A stretch of DNA of 64,000 nt from Alteromonas sp. KUL49. Its GTDB lineage: Bacteria; Pseudomonadota; Gammaproteobacteria; Enterobacterales; Alteromonadaceae. The DNA lies in the NCBI RefSeq assembly GCF_006538345.1, contig NZ_BJKL01000002.1, positions 248,001 to 312,000 on the forward strand, in the 5' to 3' direction. Positions 47,614 through 58,086 of this stretch are shown here, piece after piece. The notes under the pieces are model-generated. The model worked only from the letters and a program-made list of their open reading frames with translations. It did not search any database and was not told the origin of the DNA. A program made the translations under genes and the position numbers. How positions within the stretch are numbered: the stretch's first letter is position 1; every line of letters starts with the position of its first letter.

Positions 47614-48670
47614 CACTCGATTCATTTTTCATCCCAACATAGGTGCGATATTTCTTTTTCAATAATTTATCCATATGCTGAGTAAGCTTAACTTTGTGAC
47701 TAATAGCATCATCTAGGGCATCCACCAGCTCAGCTAACATAGCTTTGTAATAATTGACGTCTTTCACTTGATTGCCATTCGGCGTAACAAAGTGCTCGTT
47801 ATCTGAGTGAATATTGCTGGTTACTGCGCTATCGCTCATAAATTCGGGCGAAGGCTGATCAAAGCTCTCTTCTCTAACTTCCTCAATCACCTCGTTAACA
47901 ACTTCTGCGGTTAATCGCGTTAAATCTTCAAGAAACCCATATAAAAAGACTCTATCCATTAAGGTATTGATTTTTCTTGGAACACCGCCGGTAAAATCAT
48001 GGATAAGTGGAATGGCGTCCTCATCAAGAGGCAACTCCCCTTCCCAACCAGCATGTGTAAGCCTGTATGCTATATAATCTAGGGTTTCTTGCTCAGTCAG
48101 CGGCTTCAAGTAACAAGAAGCAACGATTCGCTGCCTGAACTGCTCCATATTGGGAGCTCTGAGTATGGGTTGAAGCTCTTTCTGTCCCAACAAGAAGCTC
48201 TGGAGCAGGGGCTTACCTGCCTCCTGAAAATTCGACAACATGCGCAGCTCTTCGATGGTTTCCAGTGGCAGGTTTTGCGCTTCATCCACTAAAAGTAGTG
48301 CTCTACTTCCTCTGTCCTGTAATCCCCTCAAAAATCCCTCAAGATGTTCCAAAACCTCTGCTTTATTCAGATGTGAGGTTTCCAAACCAAACTTTGCTGC
48401 AACCATCTTAACGAGCTCATCTGGCGTAAGCTTTGGTGTGACAATTTGAACGGCGACAATATCGTCTTCAATGGAAGCAAGCAAACTATTGGCAATAGTC
48501 GTTTTACCAGTGCCTATATCACCAGTAATGACAATAAACCCCTCGGCTTGAGATAGGCCATATTGTAAGTATGCTAACGCGCGCTTGTGCCATTTACTTG
48601 CGTAAAAAAAGCCCGGGTCAGGGGTTAGCTGGAAGGGTTTGGAGCTAAGTCCGTAATAGCTTTCGTACAT
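47603..48670 (-). CDS. ExeA-like AAA ATPase, XrtA-associated
   Basis: 355 aa. YYGLSSKPFQLTPDPGFFY at the N terminus is the ExeA/XrtA-ATPase hallmark. Walker A GDIGTGKTT is at 50-58 and Walker B ALLLVDEAQN at about 124-132. A C-terminal region (about 265-355) ends in charged helices. It probably regulates assembly or export together with the kinase and barrel encoded on the opposite strand. A peptidoglycan-binding domain, present in some ExeA proteins, is not seen. Confidence 0.9.
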   Translation of the reverse strand: MYESYYGLSSKPFQLTPDPGFFYASKWHKRALAYLQYGLSQAEGFIVITGDIGTGKTTIANSLLASIEDDIVAVQIVTPKLTPDELVKMVAAKFGLETSHLNKAEVLEHLEGFLRGLQDRGSRALLLVDEAQNLPLETIEELRMLSNFQEAGKPLLQSFLLGQKELQPILRAPNMEQFRQRIVASCYLKPLTEQETLDYIAYRLTHAGWEGELPLDEDAIPLIHDFTGGVPRKINTLMDRVFLYGFLEDLTRLTAEVVNEVIEEVREESFDQPSPEFMSDSAVTSNIHSDNEHFVTPNGNQVKDVNYYKAMLAELVDALDDAISHKVKLTQHMDKLLKKKYRTYVGMKNESSDEP

Positions 48671-48741
48671 TACTTCACTTTACCTGTTAAGTTTGGCCCT
48701 GAGATTTTACTCACCGTATTACCATGGGGATGTCTTTATCG

Positions 48742-50166
48742 TTACGACTTAGCTGTAATGCGCTCAATAATACCGGTAGTCGAGACACCATCTTCAAATC
48801 CTAGTACTTTCACCTCACCGCCGTTGGCCATGACTTCTTTGGCTCCTGCAATCTCATCAACGGTATAATCGCCACCTTTAACAAGAACGTCTGGTAGTAA
48901 GCGCGCGATCAAAGCCTGTGGCGTCTCTTCGCTAAAGGGGACAACCCAGTCCACAGCACTGAGACCAGCCAGTACAGCCATTCTGCGATTGACGTTATTC
49001 ACTGGTCTTCCGGGCCCTTTTAATTGAGTCACTGAAGCGTCTGTGTTCACGGCTACAATTAGCCGCTGCCCCAACTGTGCTGCCTCTTCAAGGTAAGACA
49101 CATGCCCTGAATGTAGAATATCGAAGCATCCATTGGTCATCACAACTTTTTCACCGCGATTGTGGGCGGCGCGCAGTGCGATTTCTAGCTGTTCAGGCGT
49201 CATTACACCACCGTCTAAATGAACCGACTCTTCTCCTAGCGCTACAGCAAGCTCTGTATTAGATACAGTAGACGTTCCGAGTTTACCGACAACAACGCTT
49301 GCTGCTATGTTCGCAAGAACACATGCATCCTCATAACTTGAGCCACACGCAAGGGCCACTGATAATGTTGATACTACAGTATCGCCAGCGCCTGTAACGT
49401 CATAGACCTCTTTCGCTTTCGCCGGTAAATGAAAACTCTCGCTATGCTTTGAGAATAAAGTCATCCCGTTCTCTGAACGAGTAAGTAACAAATGGTCAAG
49501 CAACAAATCTTCTTGAAGCTTTTGTGCTTTGTTGATCAAAACAGATTCATCATCACACTCACCAACAACCCCCAACAGTTCTGATAAATTCGGTGTGATA
49601 ACAGACGCCCCTGCATAGCGGGCAAAATCATTGCCTTTAGGATCAACAACAACACGCTTTCCCTTTTGTTTTGCGGTTGATATGAGTGCTTGCGGATTGC
49701 TCAAACAGCCCTTGGCATAGTCCGACAGTATAACGATATCACAGTGGTCCACGGCTTCTTCAAAGGCGGCTTCTAATACGGCCTTGTCGACATGGGCAAA
49801 ACTCTTCTCAAAATCAAGACGTAACAGCTGCTGGTTGCGACTCATCACTCGGAGTTTAGTAATGGTGTCCATGCCTTCGACAGGGAAAAACTGACAATTG
49901 ATGTCAAAGGAAGTAAGGCGATCCCGCAGTATATCTGCATTGCTGTCATTACCACATAGACCGAGAAGCGTGACAGTAGCGCCAAGTGTGGCAACATTAA
50001 TCGCTACATTCGCGGCACCGCCTGGGCGGTCTTCAGAGCCGTCAACATTTACCACGGGCACTGGAGCCTCCGGCGATATCCTCCCGGTATTACCACTCCA
50101 ATACCTGTCCAGCATCAGATCACCAACAATAAGAACTCGAGCATTACTAAAATCTGGTAGAATCAT
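48742..50166 (-). CDS. hldE: Bifunctional ADP-heptose synthase (kinase/adenylyltransferase)
   Basis: About 474 aa from ATG 50166 (the frame extends to 50187), matching E. coli HldE (477 aa). The N-terminal sugar kinase has [29 protein letters not shown] and [12 protein letters not shown]; the C-terminal adenylyltransferase has [20 protein letters not shown] and [10 protein letters not shown]. It makes ADP-heptose for the lipopolysaccharide core. Together with lpxL nearby it shows envelope-related housekeeping next to the polysaccharide locus. Confidence 0.96.
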   Translation of the reverse strand: MILPDFSNARVLIVGDLMLDRYWSGNTGRISPEAPVPVVNVDGSEDRPGGAANVAINVATLGATVTLLGLCGNDSNADILRDRLTSFDINCQFFPVEGMDTITKLRVMSRNQQLLRLDFEKSFAHVDKAVLEAAFEEAVDHCDIVILSDYAKGCLSNPQALISTAKQKGKRVVVDPKGNDFARYAGASVITPNLSELLGVVGECDDESVLINKAQKLQEDLLLDHLLLTRSENGMTLFSKHSESFHLPAKAKEVYDVTGAGDTVVSTLSVALACGSSYEDACVLANIAASVVVGKLGTSTVSNTELAVALGEESVHLDGGVMTPEQLEIALRAAHNRGEKVVMTNGCFDILHSGHVSYLEEAAQLGQRLIVAVNTDASVTQLKGPGRPVNNVNRRMAVLAGLSAVDWVVPFSEETPQALIARLLPDVLVKGGDYTVDEIAGAKEVMANGGEVKVLGFEDGVSTTGIIERITAKS

Positions 50167-50195
50167 GAATCCATTAACTACGTTCACGTATTATC

Positions 50196-50582
50196 TTGAC
50201 CAAGAGTATACCAGTCGCTTCCGAAAATACCCAAGCAACAGAGGCCGTTAAGGGCAATTCCAACGATAAATCTACAAACGTTCAGAATACTGTTTGGTAC
50301 ATCTATATTATCGAAAACAAATTAGGTCAGTACTATACGGGTGTTACAACGTCGCCAACACGACGTATATCTCAACATAGAGGATTATTGACAGGTGGGG
50401 CAAAGGCACTGAAAGGTAAGCACCCCATCGCATTCAAAGCTATTTTTCGAGCAAAATCAAAACAACACGCACACCAAATGGAATACTTTATAAAGCAGCA
50501 AACGCGTTCTCAAAAAGAAACCATAGTCACAGAGCAACGATTAGGCACAACAGAATGCGTCACTGAATTGTTTGTCGACTAA
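50196..50582 (+). CDS. GIY-YIG nuclease-family protein
   Basis: About 128 aa from TTG 50196. The GIY-YIG domain begins near residue 33: VWYIYIIENKLGQYYTGVTT, then RRISQHRGLLTGGAKALKGK and HAHQMEYFIKQQTRSQKETI. This is the small UPF0213/YhbQ type of DNA-processing-like protein of unclear role. The first 32 residues are polar and look non-domain, and no ATG or GTG precedes the domain, so the start is uncertain. Divergent from hldE with only about 30 bases between, so any promoter overlaps hldE. Confidence 0.78.
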   Translation: MTKSIPVASENTQATEAVKGNSNDKSTNVQNTVWYIYIIENKLGQYYTGVTTSPTRRISQHRGLLTGGAKALKGKHPIAFKAIFRAKSKQHAHQMEYFIKQQTRSQKETIVTEQRLGTTECVTELFVD

Positions 50583-50591
50583 AATCCTAAC

Positions 50592-51497
50592 CTAGTGACT
50601 CAATACGCCGCTAACAACCAAGGCGAGTCCAACACTAAGCACAAATCCTACGGACGCAACGCCAATGTTGTGCTGATGATCGACTTCTTGTTTTACACTC
50701 ATCCCCAACAATAGTATTCGTTTGCTAATGGTAACAAGTGTATGTAATCCCACCGCCATAACCACGCTGACGACGAGCCAGCCTGTAACATTACTTACAT
50801 AACCATCGGGAGAATAGACTAACAGCGACTGCGCGGTCGATACTATAATGGCGGTACCCAATAAACTGCCAGTGTGTTCTAACGCTAACGCCATGTTACC
50901 TTTTCGCAGCGCCCCTTGAAACGAGCCATTTTGGTTATCTTTGGCATATCTTACTTCTCTGAGTCGCGTCATCATCAGCAGCATCGTCAATACCACCAAA
51001 TAACCCGACGTAATGGCGATGATGGCATTCATATCACTGCCATCAACCCACATCATGATATTTCGCAGTACGATTGCACTGGCAACAGTACTCGCTGCAT
51101 CCACTAGCGCTACGCTCAAACTTCGTTTTTCAATAAGTGCGTCCGTGTCAACTCTGTCTAGCACTAACTTATCGTGAATAAACTGACCAACTTTGAGTAA
51201 TGAAATTCCCACAGCACCGAAAACCAACATACCAATAGCAGCTTTGGTGTACCCCATGCCAATGTGCCTACCTACAACAGCACTCAGTACGATACATAAA
51301 CCCAACATGCCTCCAGCTAAACTAATGCCAAACGCAATATTGTCTTTTACACCCAATTCTTCAGTAACAGAAGTTTTGGAGAGGGCCCCTTTCAACCATT
51401 TGAGTACGAGTAAAAGTGCCAAAGCAATACCAAAATCGATAACAAGGTAAGTCCAAAGTGAGTTATCTAAAGGGATGAGTTGCACCAGCGTGTCCAT
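50592..51497 (-). CDS. DUF350-type membrane protein
   Basis: About 301 aa from ATG 51497 (AAGGAG lies 11 bases upstream; the frame opens at TTG 51518). Eight or so membrane segments arranged as repeats (FGISLAGGMLGLCIVLSAVV and ALEHTGSLLGTAIIVSTAQS) are typical of DUF350 proteins. Function unknown; related genes are often near stress or envelope genes. Ends nine bases from the convergent GIY-YIG gene. Confidence 0.75.
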   Translation of the reverse strand: MDTLVQLIPLDNSLWTYLVIDFGIALALLLVLKWLKGALSKTSVTEELGVKDNIAFGISLAGGMLGLCIVLSAVVGRHIGMGYTKAAIGMLVFGAVGISLLKVGQFIHDKLVLDRVDTDALIEKRSLSVALVDAASTVASAIVLRNIMMWVDGSDMNAIIAITSGYLVVLTMLLMMTRLREVRYAKDNQNGSFQGALRKGNMALALEHTGSLLGTAIIVSTAQSLLVYSPDGYVSNVTGWLVVSVVMAVGLHTLVTISKRILLLGMSVKQEVDHQHNIGVASVGFVLSVGLALVVSGVLSH

Positions 51498-51578
51498 GTG
51501 TCTTAAAGCTCCTTGCAATAAATTGAGCAGTACTTAAAAATTATAAATAATGAGGTCTTATAAAGTGAAAATAAGCGT

Positions 51579-52196
51579 CTAATTCACTGTGCTGCACTCG
51601 TCGACTAAGTAAGGAGTTGCCTCAGCAGATACGACTAATGAACGCTGTTGCGAACACAAGTAAACTCTCACATCGCCTTCGAAGCTGCTATTGATCCCAC
51701 TCGCTATTTCGGCAAGAGAACCCGCCACCGTATTGTCCATTTGAAATTGATGTTTGATGACGAAATCTTGGTTAAGATTCCAAATTACCTGCATCCCTTC
51801 GGCGAGTGCGTAAGTGGATATTGCTTCTCGCAACGTATTTCCCGCTTTGAACGAACGGTTCTTGTGTTCACCCGTCCAACTCTCTTCCACAGGTCGAGTG
51901 CGAGAAGACATACTCTCTAGGCGTGCGTCCAAGTTTGAATCAACACCCGCAATGTCTAACACAAAATCCCCAGTTGGCTCTTCAGCAGGATCGGTGGCCG
52001 ACATGCGAAACTCTCGATAAAACTCGCTCAACCCAGTTGAGACTGATCGCTGTTCAGGCTCACCATCAGGAAGCGCAGGAGCGTCATCCTCTCTCAAGTA
52101 AATGAGCACTCCAGCAACGGCAACCAGCATGAATGCCAAGGTCAAATGGCGTATCCAGAACATGGAACGCGAAAAGCCTTTGTCACTATTTATCAT
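51579..52196 (-). CDS. TcpQ/PilL-like protein with one membrane anchor
   Basis: 205 aa. One membrane segment (about 17-34) is followed by a low-complexity linker, and then a domain at about 110-195 (AGNTLREAISTYALAEGMQV, IWNLNQDFVIKHQFQMDNTV) resembling the TcpQ domain of toxin-coregulated pilus biosynthesis protein Q, a periplasmic module that in pili assists the outer-membrane secretin. No pilus genes are nearby, so the role is unknown. Family call by pattern, moderate. Confidence 0.6.
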   Translation of the reverse strand: MINSDKGFSRSMFWIRHLTLAFMLVAVAGVLIYLREDDAPALPDGEPEQRSVSTGLSEFYREFRMSATDPAEEPTGDFVLDIAGVDSNLDARLESMSSRTRPVEESWTGEHKNRSFKAGNTLREAISTYALAEGMQVIWNLNQDFVIKHQFQMDNTVAGSLAEIASGINSSFEGDVRVYLCSQQRSLVVSAEATPYLVDECSTVN

Positions 52197-52281
52197 TACA
52201 GATCACCGATTTGAGTCTCAATCACTATACGTTAACTAACTCACCTTCTCTACACAATGGGTAATTAGTTGAACCCTTCAA

Positions 52282-53211
52282 CTACTTATAGAGAGATTCT
52301 GGGCTACTGGGTGGACGAGTTTTGAATCGCTTGTGCATCCATAGATAGCTTTCAGGTTGTTCTCTCACTATGGTATCGATCTCAGTATTTAGGAAGGTTA
52401 ACGCATCTTTATCTTCCATCTCTCTAAGCTTGTGCATCGGCGGATAAAATTTAACCTTGTAGCCAGAGTTGGTGTATTGCGATGTAACCATAAGAGGTAC
52501 GCACTGTGTTTTTCGAATGAACATCATAGTGGCTGTAGTGGTTGCTGTTTCTTTAACACCACCGAAAGGGACAAAAATACTTTGTCGCGGTCCATAGTCT
52601 TGATCAGGAAGGTACAAACACATTTCATTGTCATCGAGAGCGCGAATAAGTGCTTTCGAATTGCGCTTGTGAATCATGTATTTGTTTGAACGATTACGTC
52701 CGTGATACTGGAGGTAATCAATCAGTGGGTTATCGTGCTTACGATAAAACGCAATACTCGGATGTGTATAACCTAACCCTCGACAAGCAAACTCCAAATT
52801 GACATTGTGCAATGCTAAACCAAATACACCGCCATTCGATGCCAGCGCATTTTTCACATTCTCATAGCCTTCAACTTCAAAGTGGCGTTTAACTCGCCAG
52901 TCAGGCCACCACCATCCCATCGCCGTCTCGAACAAAGCCATTCCAGTGCGGCGAATATTTTCATCTAGTAACGAATCTACTTGTTGGGGCGATAAGCTAG
53001 GATCCCACAATGCTATATTTCGGTGAGCCACCATTACTCTCTTCTTAGCGAGCTTTCGGAGAAGAAAACCTACGCTTCTTCCAAGTACACGGATGAGTGG
53101 AAAGGGAAGCCAAGTAATAAGATAGAGTATCGTAGCACCCAGCCAAATCGGCCAATACTTGGGTAAAAAGAAACTCATTTTGAATTGAGGGGGCTTTACT
53201 GCTGCCGACAA
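52282..53211 (-). CDS. lpxL: Lipid A biosynthesis lauroyl/myristoyl acyltransferase
   Basis: 309 aa. One N-terminal membrane segment (about 15-35), then the acyltransferase HX4E motif HNVNLEFACRGLGY near residue 137, YRKHDNPLIDYLQYHGRNR and YLPDQDYGPRQSIFVPFGG. It adds the secondary acyl chain to Kdo2-lipid IVA at the inner membrane. LpxL versus LpxM cannot be separated with certainty; the length fits LpxL. Confidence 0.87.
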   Translation of the reverse strand: MSAAVKPPQFKMSFFLPKYWPIWLGATILYLITWLPFPLIRVLGRSVGFLLRKLAKKRVMVAHRNIALWDPSLSPQQVDSLLDENIRRTGMALFETAMGWWWPDWRVKRHFEVEGYENVKNALASNGGVFGLALHNVNLEFACRGLGYTHPSIAFYRKHDNPLIDYLQYHGRNRSNKYMIHKRNSKALIRALDDNEMCLYLPDQDYGPRQSIFVPFGGVKETATTTATMMFIRKTQCVPLMVTSQYTNSGYKVKFYPPMHKLREMEDKDALTFLNTEIDTIVREQPESYLWMHKRFKTRPPSSPESLYK

Positions 53212-53550
53212 GTGGGGTGTCCATCCTATGTTAAAAGTGTGTCTATTCTACCTAGCCTCTTCGCTTGCGTCGAATTGAGTGTTAATAGAATTCACGAGGA
53301 ATGACCAGACGTTCCCTCGCTCAGCGACTTGGTTTAAAACGCTCAACACGCAACATATCAAAATATTTTCACACCTAACAAACAATTAATGCACATAAAA
53401 TAAACATCAAAATCATGATGTTACTGATTAAAAAAAGTACACCACAATCGTAAACGACTGATATAAATAATATTTTCATAAATTTTGATCTTTTCTCTTT
53501 CTGTTGTACTATAAAGACATACAACTGGTCAGATGAGCGGATGAGTAATT
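53212..53550 (+). promoter_or_regulatory. fadE promoter region with FadR-like site
   Basis: In this 339-base gap, TTGATC (53485-53490) and TACTAT (53507-53512) are 16 bases apart. Just downstream, AACTGGTCAGATGAGCG (53523-53539) matches the left half of the FadR operator (AACTGGTC) with a degenerate right half, similar to the fadD site of E. coli. Such placement after the start site is typical for FadR repression of fatty-acid degradation genes. AT-rich DNA fills the rest; no other feature is seen. Confidence 0.5.
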
Positions 53551-55801
53551 ATGAGTATCAGAACTAGCTTAAAGAAAGTACTACCACCAATTTCTGTAAC
53601 AGAGCAGGAAGCGCTTGATGCGGGAGATGTTTGGATTGAATCTTCAATCTATCAAGGCAAACCTGACATGCAGGCATTGCGTGATATTCCTCAAGCAAAG
53701 CTGAGTGCTGAAGAGCAAGCCTTTATGGACGGTCCTGTCACAGAACTATTGGGCATGATCGACGAATATGAATTGAGTAATGAAAAACACATTCCTCAAC
53801 ACATTCTGGATTTTCTGGGTTAAAAACAGATTCTTCTCGATGATCATTCCAAAGAAATTTGGTGGCCTAGAGTTTACGCCTTACGCTAACTCAACCATCG
53901 TGGCTACTATCGCTGCGAAAAGCGGTGCTATTGCGGTTACAGTTATGGTGCCTAACTCACTAGGTCCTGGCGAATTGCTAATGCACTACGGTACGAGCGA
54001 GCAGCAAGACTACTGGTTGCCACGCCTAGCTGACGGTCGCGATATTCCTTGTTTTGCACTAACTAGCCCAGAAGCAGGATCAGATGCAGGTGCAATTCCT
54101 GACGCTGCTATCGTTACCAAAGGCGAATACAACGGCGAAGAAGTACTCGGCCTTCGTGTAAGCTGGGACAAGCGCTACATTACCCTAGCACCTATTGCGA
54201 CTGTACTTGGCCTAGCATTTAAAGTATTCGATCCAGACCAACTACTCGGCGACAAGTTAGAGCTAGGTATTACCTGTGCGCTGCTACCAAAAGCTCACCC
54301 TGGTGTAGAACTAGGTAACCGTCATGATCCTATGGGTGTTCGTTTCTACAACGGTACTACTCGCGGTCAAGATGTTTTCATTCCAATGGAATTTATCATC
54401 GGCGGACAGAAAAATATCGGACGCGGTTGGCAGATGCTTGTAAGCTGTCTAGGCGCGGGTCGAGGAATTTCACTTCCGGCGATGGGTGTTGCTACTGCAC
54501 AATCTGCATTCAAGAGCACAGCTGAGTACTCATTTGTACGCGAACAATTTGGATTACCTATTGGTCGCTTCGAGGGTATTCAAGAGAAAATGGCCGACAT
54601 TGCGGGCAAAACATTCTTGCTCGAAGCTATGCGTGTCCTAACCACTGAAGGTCTGGGCCTAGGTGTTAAACCATCAGTAGTGACTGCGATTGCCAAATAT
54701 CATATGACCGAACTAGGTCGTGATGTAATGAATTCAGCTATGGATATTCAAGCGGGTAAAGCTATTCAGCGTGGTCCTCAAAACACCTTGTCTGAAGGTT
54801 ATTCTGCACTACCTATTGCAATCACAGTAGAGGGTGCAAATATCCTAACGCGCAACCTGATGATATTTGGTCAAGGTGCTATGCGTTGTCATCCTTACCT
54901 TAAAGAGATGGTTGACTTAATCCATAGCAACGACAGCGCAGCAGACAAAGAATTCAACAAAGTATTACGCAAGACTGTTGGTTTCAGCGTGAATAATGCC
55001 TTCAGAAGCTTGGGTAAGAGTTATTTACCGTTCTTACGTGGCAGTGATTCTTCACTACCTGAAGTGGTTAAACATGAAAAACGCCTAAACAGCATTGCTG
55101 CTAAACTTGCTCCACTGGCTGATCTTTCATTGGCAGTACTCGGCGGCGACCTGAAAAAGGCAGAATTGCTATCTGCTCGCTTAGGTGACGTAATGAGCTA
55201 CCTTTACGGTGCAATGGCCGCTATTCGCTTCTACGAGCAACGTGTTGAAGACAGAAAGTTAGCCTTGCCTTATTTTGAGTATGCAGTCCAGTGGTCATTG
55301 CAACAAGCAGATCAGGCAGTTGTGAACTTCATCAATAACTTCCCGAACACAGCAACCCGTGGTTTGATGCGCCTACTGACAAACACTTATTCAAGCAGTG
55401 TTAAGGGTATCAGTGATAAGCTGGTTACAGAGCTTGCAGCAGCATCGATGCAGGATAACAGCGCTAAAGATCAAATTACGCATCTAGTGCGTCCGATGAA
55501 CGGTGACGGAAACGACATCAACGAGCAAGCGTTCAAAGCGAAACATGCCGTTAAGCATCTTCTTGGTAAAGTGCAAAAAGCACTGCGCAAAGAACCTGTT
55601 ATCCCGTTTATTTCATTTGAGCACGCACTTAACAAGCTATTGGAAAAAGGTGTTGTAACTGAACAGGAAGCAGCTCAGCTGCTCGATTACAACGAGAAGC
55701 GTAAGCTAGCGGTTCGCGTAGACGAATATACGTTCGACCTGGAAATTCTGCCCGCTTCAGCAACATTAAAAGCGGTGGGTGGCAACAAAAACGCCGCTTA
55801 A
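53551..55801 (+). pseudogene. fadE: Acyl-CoA dehydrogenase FadE, split by a frameshift
   Basis: Frame one (53551-53823) has LKKVLPPISVTEQEALDAGD and ends IPQHILDFLG; the second frame resumes with KNRFFSMIIPKKFGGLEFTP, GPGELLMHYGTSEQ, ALTSPEAGSDAGAIPD and TVEGANILTRNLMIFGQGAM. Removing one T of TT at 53820-53821 restores about 750 aa, the FadE family except its N-terminal membrane segments. It is the first enzyme of beta-oxidation. As FadE is rarely lost from such bacteria, the frameshift is probably a sequence error. Its promoter has a FadR-like site; a terminator follows. Confidence 0.9.
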
Positions 55802-55822
55802 TCACATAGTTCCAACCATGCC

Positions 55823-55856
55823 AAAGCCCTGTTAGCTCGTCTACAGGGCTTTTTTT
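55823..55856 (+). terminator. Rho-independent terminator of fadE
   Basis: AAAGCCCTGT and ACAGGGCTTT form a ten-base stem with a ten-base loop, followed by a T run. It starts 21 bases after the fadE stop. Confidence 0.9.
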
Positions 55857-56043
55857 ATAACTGTCGATTATTATCTCAGCTATAACTGTTAATTTTTGGT
55901 AAATTAACCAAACAAGCTGCTAAAGTTACGATAGGGTTTGTTGATCTTTGCTGTACGTTTTTGCAGCGAAGTGTACCGCAAAGGTCAGCAGCCCCTAGCC
56001 AACAAGGATTTGTTTTAACCAAGAAGTATCGACAAAGAAGAAT

Positions 56044-58080
56044 ATGGCGAAAGCAAACATCACTGCACTGTTTCATAAAAAGAAAGTAGCTACGTCTCAG
56101 CATATACAACGTGACCTTGTAGATATGCTATACGGAAACGCAATAGCAGGTATCATGGTCACTATTTTGGTATTCACAGGCCTTACCTTTGGGTTTGAAA
56201 CTCCCATGGTACAAGATCTAAAACATACCTTTTGGGTAATAGTCATCATTGTTGCGGTGGGCAGACTTGCTGACACAGGTTATTGGTATCTCCGCCTCAA
56301 AGGAACCGACTACCCACCACCTTCTGCCAAACTTCGTTTTTCTATTGGGGTCATCCTGACCGCGATCATGTGGTGTGTTTACGCCATAGGTCTCTACGAG
56401 AACATGGCACTACATGAACTGGCGGGTACCATGATTGTGCTTGCAGCGATGGCCAGTGGTTCTGCCACAATACTCGCTCCGAGCAGAGTGCTCGTAACGA
56501 TTTACTGTACTTTGTTACTGATACCTTTGAGTATTGTGATTCTCTTTGATAACCAGCACCAGTTTTCGGTACTAGGGATTTTGGGGATAGTGTTTTGGGC
56601 CGCGTTGATAAGTAGCGCTTTTCGCTACAATGCGTTCTTTGAGAATACAGTTGTACTCAAACAGAGTAATACAGAACTTGTCGATCAGATGACCAAAGAG
56701 CGTGCAGAGATCGCTGAGGTAAACGCCAAACTTTTAGATTCTAACAATCGATTAGACCATGCTAACAGTACGCTAGAAGCCGAAGTAGAAAAACGCACCA
56801 GTGATATTCTCCGCCTTTCCAATAAAGACCCACTCACAAACCTGCTCAACCGCAGTGGCTTTTTAAAACACTTAAACAGTCTGGTTGAAACATCGAGTAG
56901 CCTCGAGAAGAACTTCGCAGTGTTATTTATCGATCTCGATGGCTTCAAGCAAGTCAATGACAGCCTAGGCCATGAAATAGGCGATATCGTACTGGCGAAC
57001 ATTGCACAAAGACTCTCCCGATATTGCGAGGATGGCCATTTAGGGCGCTGGGGTGGTGATGAATTTGTTGCTGTGGTTCCATATGCTACTGAAGACACCG
57101 CAATGGCAGTGGCCCACGCAATGCGAAATGGCGTTACAGTGCCCATTAGCGCCAATGATAACCAAGTTAATTTAGATGCAACCATTGGTATCGCCCTATT
57201 TCCCACTCATGGAAAAGACGCACTGACTTTGATTCAGCATGCTGACTTAACCATGTATGATAAAAAGCGTGAAGGAAGTGGCACGATTGGTGTATTTAAT
57301 GAAATCTTGCACGCTCAAATAAGGCTCGAGCAGAGCAGACGAGATAAACTCCGTTGCGCGATAGAAAACAACGAACTTACGGTTTATTACCAGCCAATCA
57401 TTCATACTGACACGTTAAAGGTCGCTTCTGTTGAAGCGCTATTGCGATGGGAGTGTGATGGTGAGTTTGTATCTCCGGCGGAGTTTATACCGTTGGCGGA
57501 AAGAATGGGCTTGATCAATGACATAGGTCGTTGGGTCCTTCATCGAGCATGTATAGATGCGTCCCAGTGGCCTTTTGAAGAACAAATAGGCCTTTCGGTT
57601 AACGTGTCAGTGATTCAGCTTATGGATGAGAGTTTTATACGCACACTCGACAACGTGCTCAAAACTACGCCAATATCTCCTGAAAAACTCTACTTAGAAA
57701 TCACGGAAAGTGTTTTCACTACCAATGACAAAGATGCAGTGAAAAGAGTTAACGACATTAAGGCCCGTGGTGTACAAGTGTCTATCGATGATTTCGGTAC
57801 TGGGTATTCGTCACTGAGTCGTTTACAATCTATGGATTGTGACTTCATTAAAATCGATCGTTCTTTTGTTAAAAATTCAGACGAAGGAAACGATACGATT
57901 TTGCGAGCGACGGTACTTATTGCCAATGAATTTGACTGTAAAACCGTTGCCGAAGGTGTTGAAACTGAAACACAGATCGAGCGATTACGAGCACTTGGCA
58001 CCGATTTTTTCCAAGGCTTTTATTTTGCTCGCCCAATGAACAAAAACGATTTTATCGATTGGTATAACAAGAATAACTAA
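56044..58080 (+). CDS. GGDEF-EAL cyclic-di-GMP protein with membrane sensor
   Basis: 678 aa. Five or six membrane segments (about 30-190) are followed by a coiled coil (205-260) and a GGDEF domain (GRWGGDEF at 335-341; no RxxD inhibitory site in the usual place), then an EAL domain (EAL at 464-466, EITES, DDFGTGYSS, KIDRSFVKN, AEGVETETQ). Both active sites look intact, so it could make and/or degrade cyclic-di-GMP. The signal sensed is unknown. Cyclic-di-GMP often controls polysaccharide production, so a link with the EPS locus is possible. Confidence 0.93.
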   Translation: MAKANITALFHKKKVATSQHIQRDLVDMLYGNAIAGIMVTILVFTGLTFGFETPMVQDLKHTFWVIVIIVAVGRLADTGYWYLRLKGTDYPPPSAKLRFSIGVILTAIMWCVYAIGLYENMALHELAGTMIVLAAMASGSATILAPSRVLVTIYCTLLLIPLSIVILFDNQHQFSVLGILGIVFWAALISSAFRYNAFFENTVVLKQSNTELVDQMTKERAEIAEVNAKLLDSNNRLDHANSTLEAEVEKRTSDILRLSNKDPLTNLLNRSGFLKHLNSLVETSSSLEKNFAVLFIDLDGFKQVNDSLGHEIGDIVLANIAQRLSRYCEDGHLGRWGGDEFVAVVPYATEDTAMAVAHAMRNGVTVPISANDNQVNLDATIGIALFPTHGKDALTLIQHADLTMYDKKREGSGTIGVFNEILHAQIRLEQSRRDKLRCAIENNELTVYYQPIIHTDTLKVASVEALLRWECDGEFVSPAEFIPLAERMGLINDIGRWVLHRACIDASQWPFEEQIGLSVNVSVIQLMDESFIRTLDNVLKTTPISPEKLYLEITESVFTTNDKDAVKRVNDIKARGVQVSIDDFGTGYSSLSRLQSMDCDFIKIDRSFVKNSDEGNDTILRATVLIANEFDCKTVAEGVETETQIERLRALGTDFFQGFYFARPMNKNDFIDWYNKNN

Positions 58081-58086
58081 CGCATT

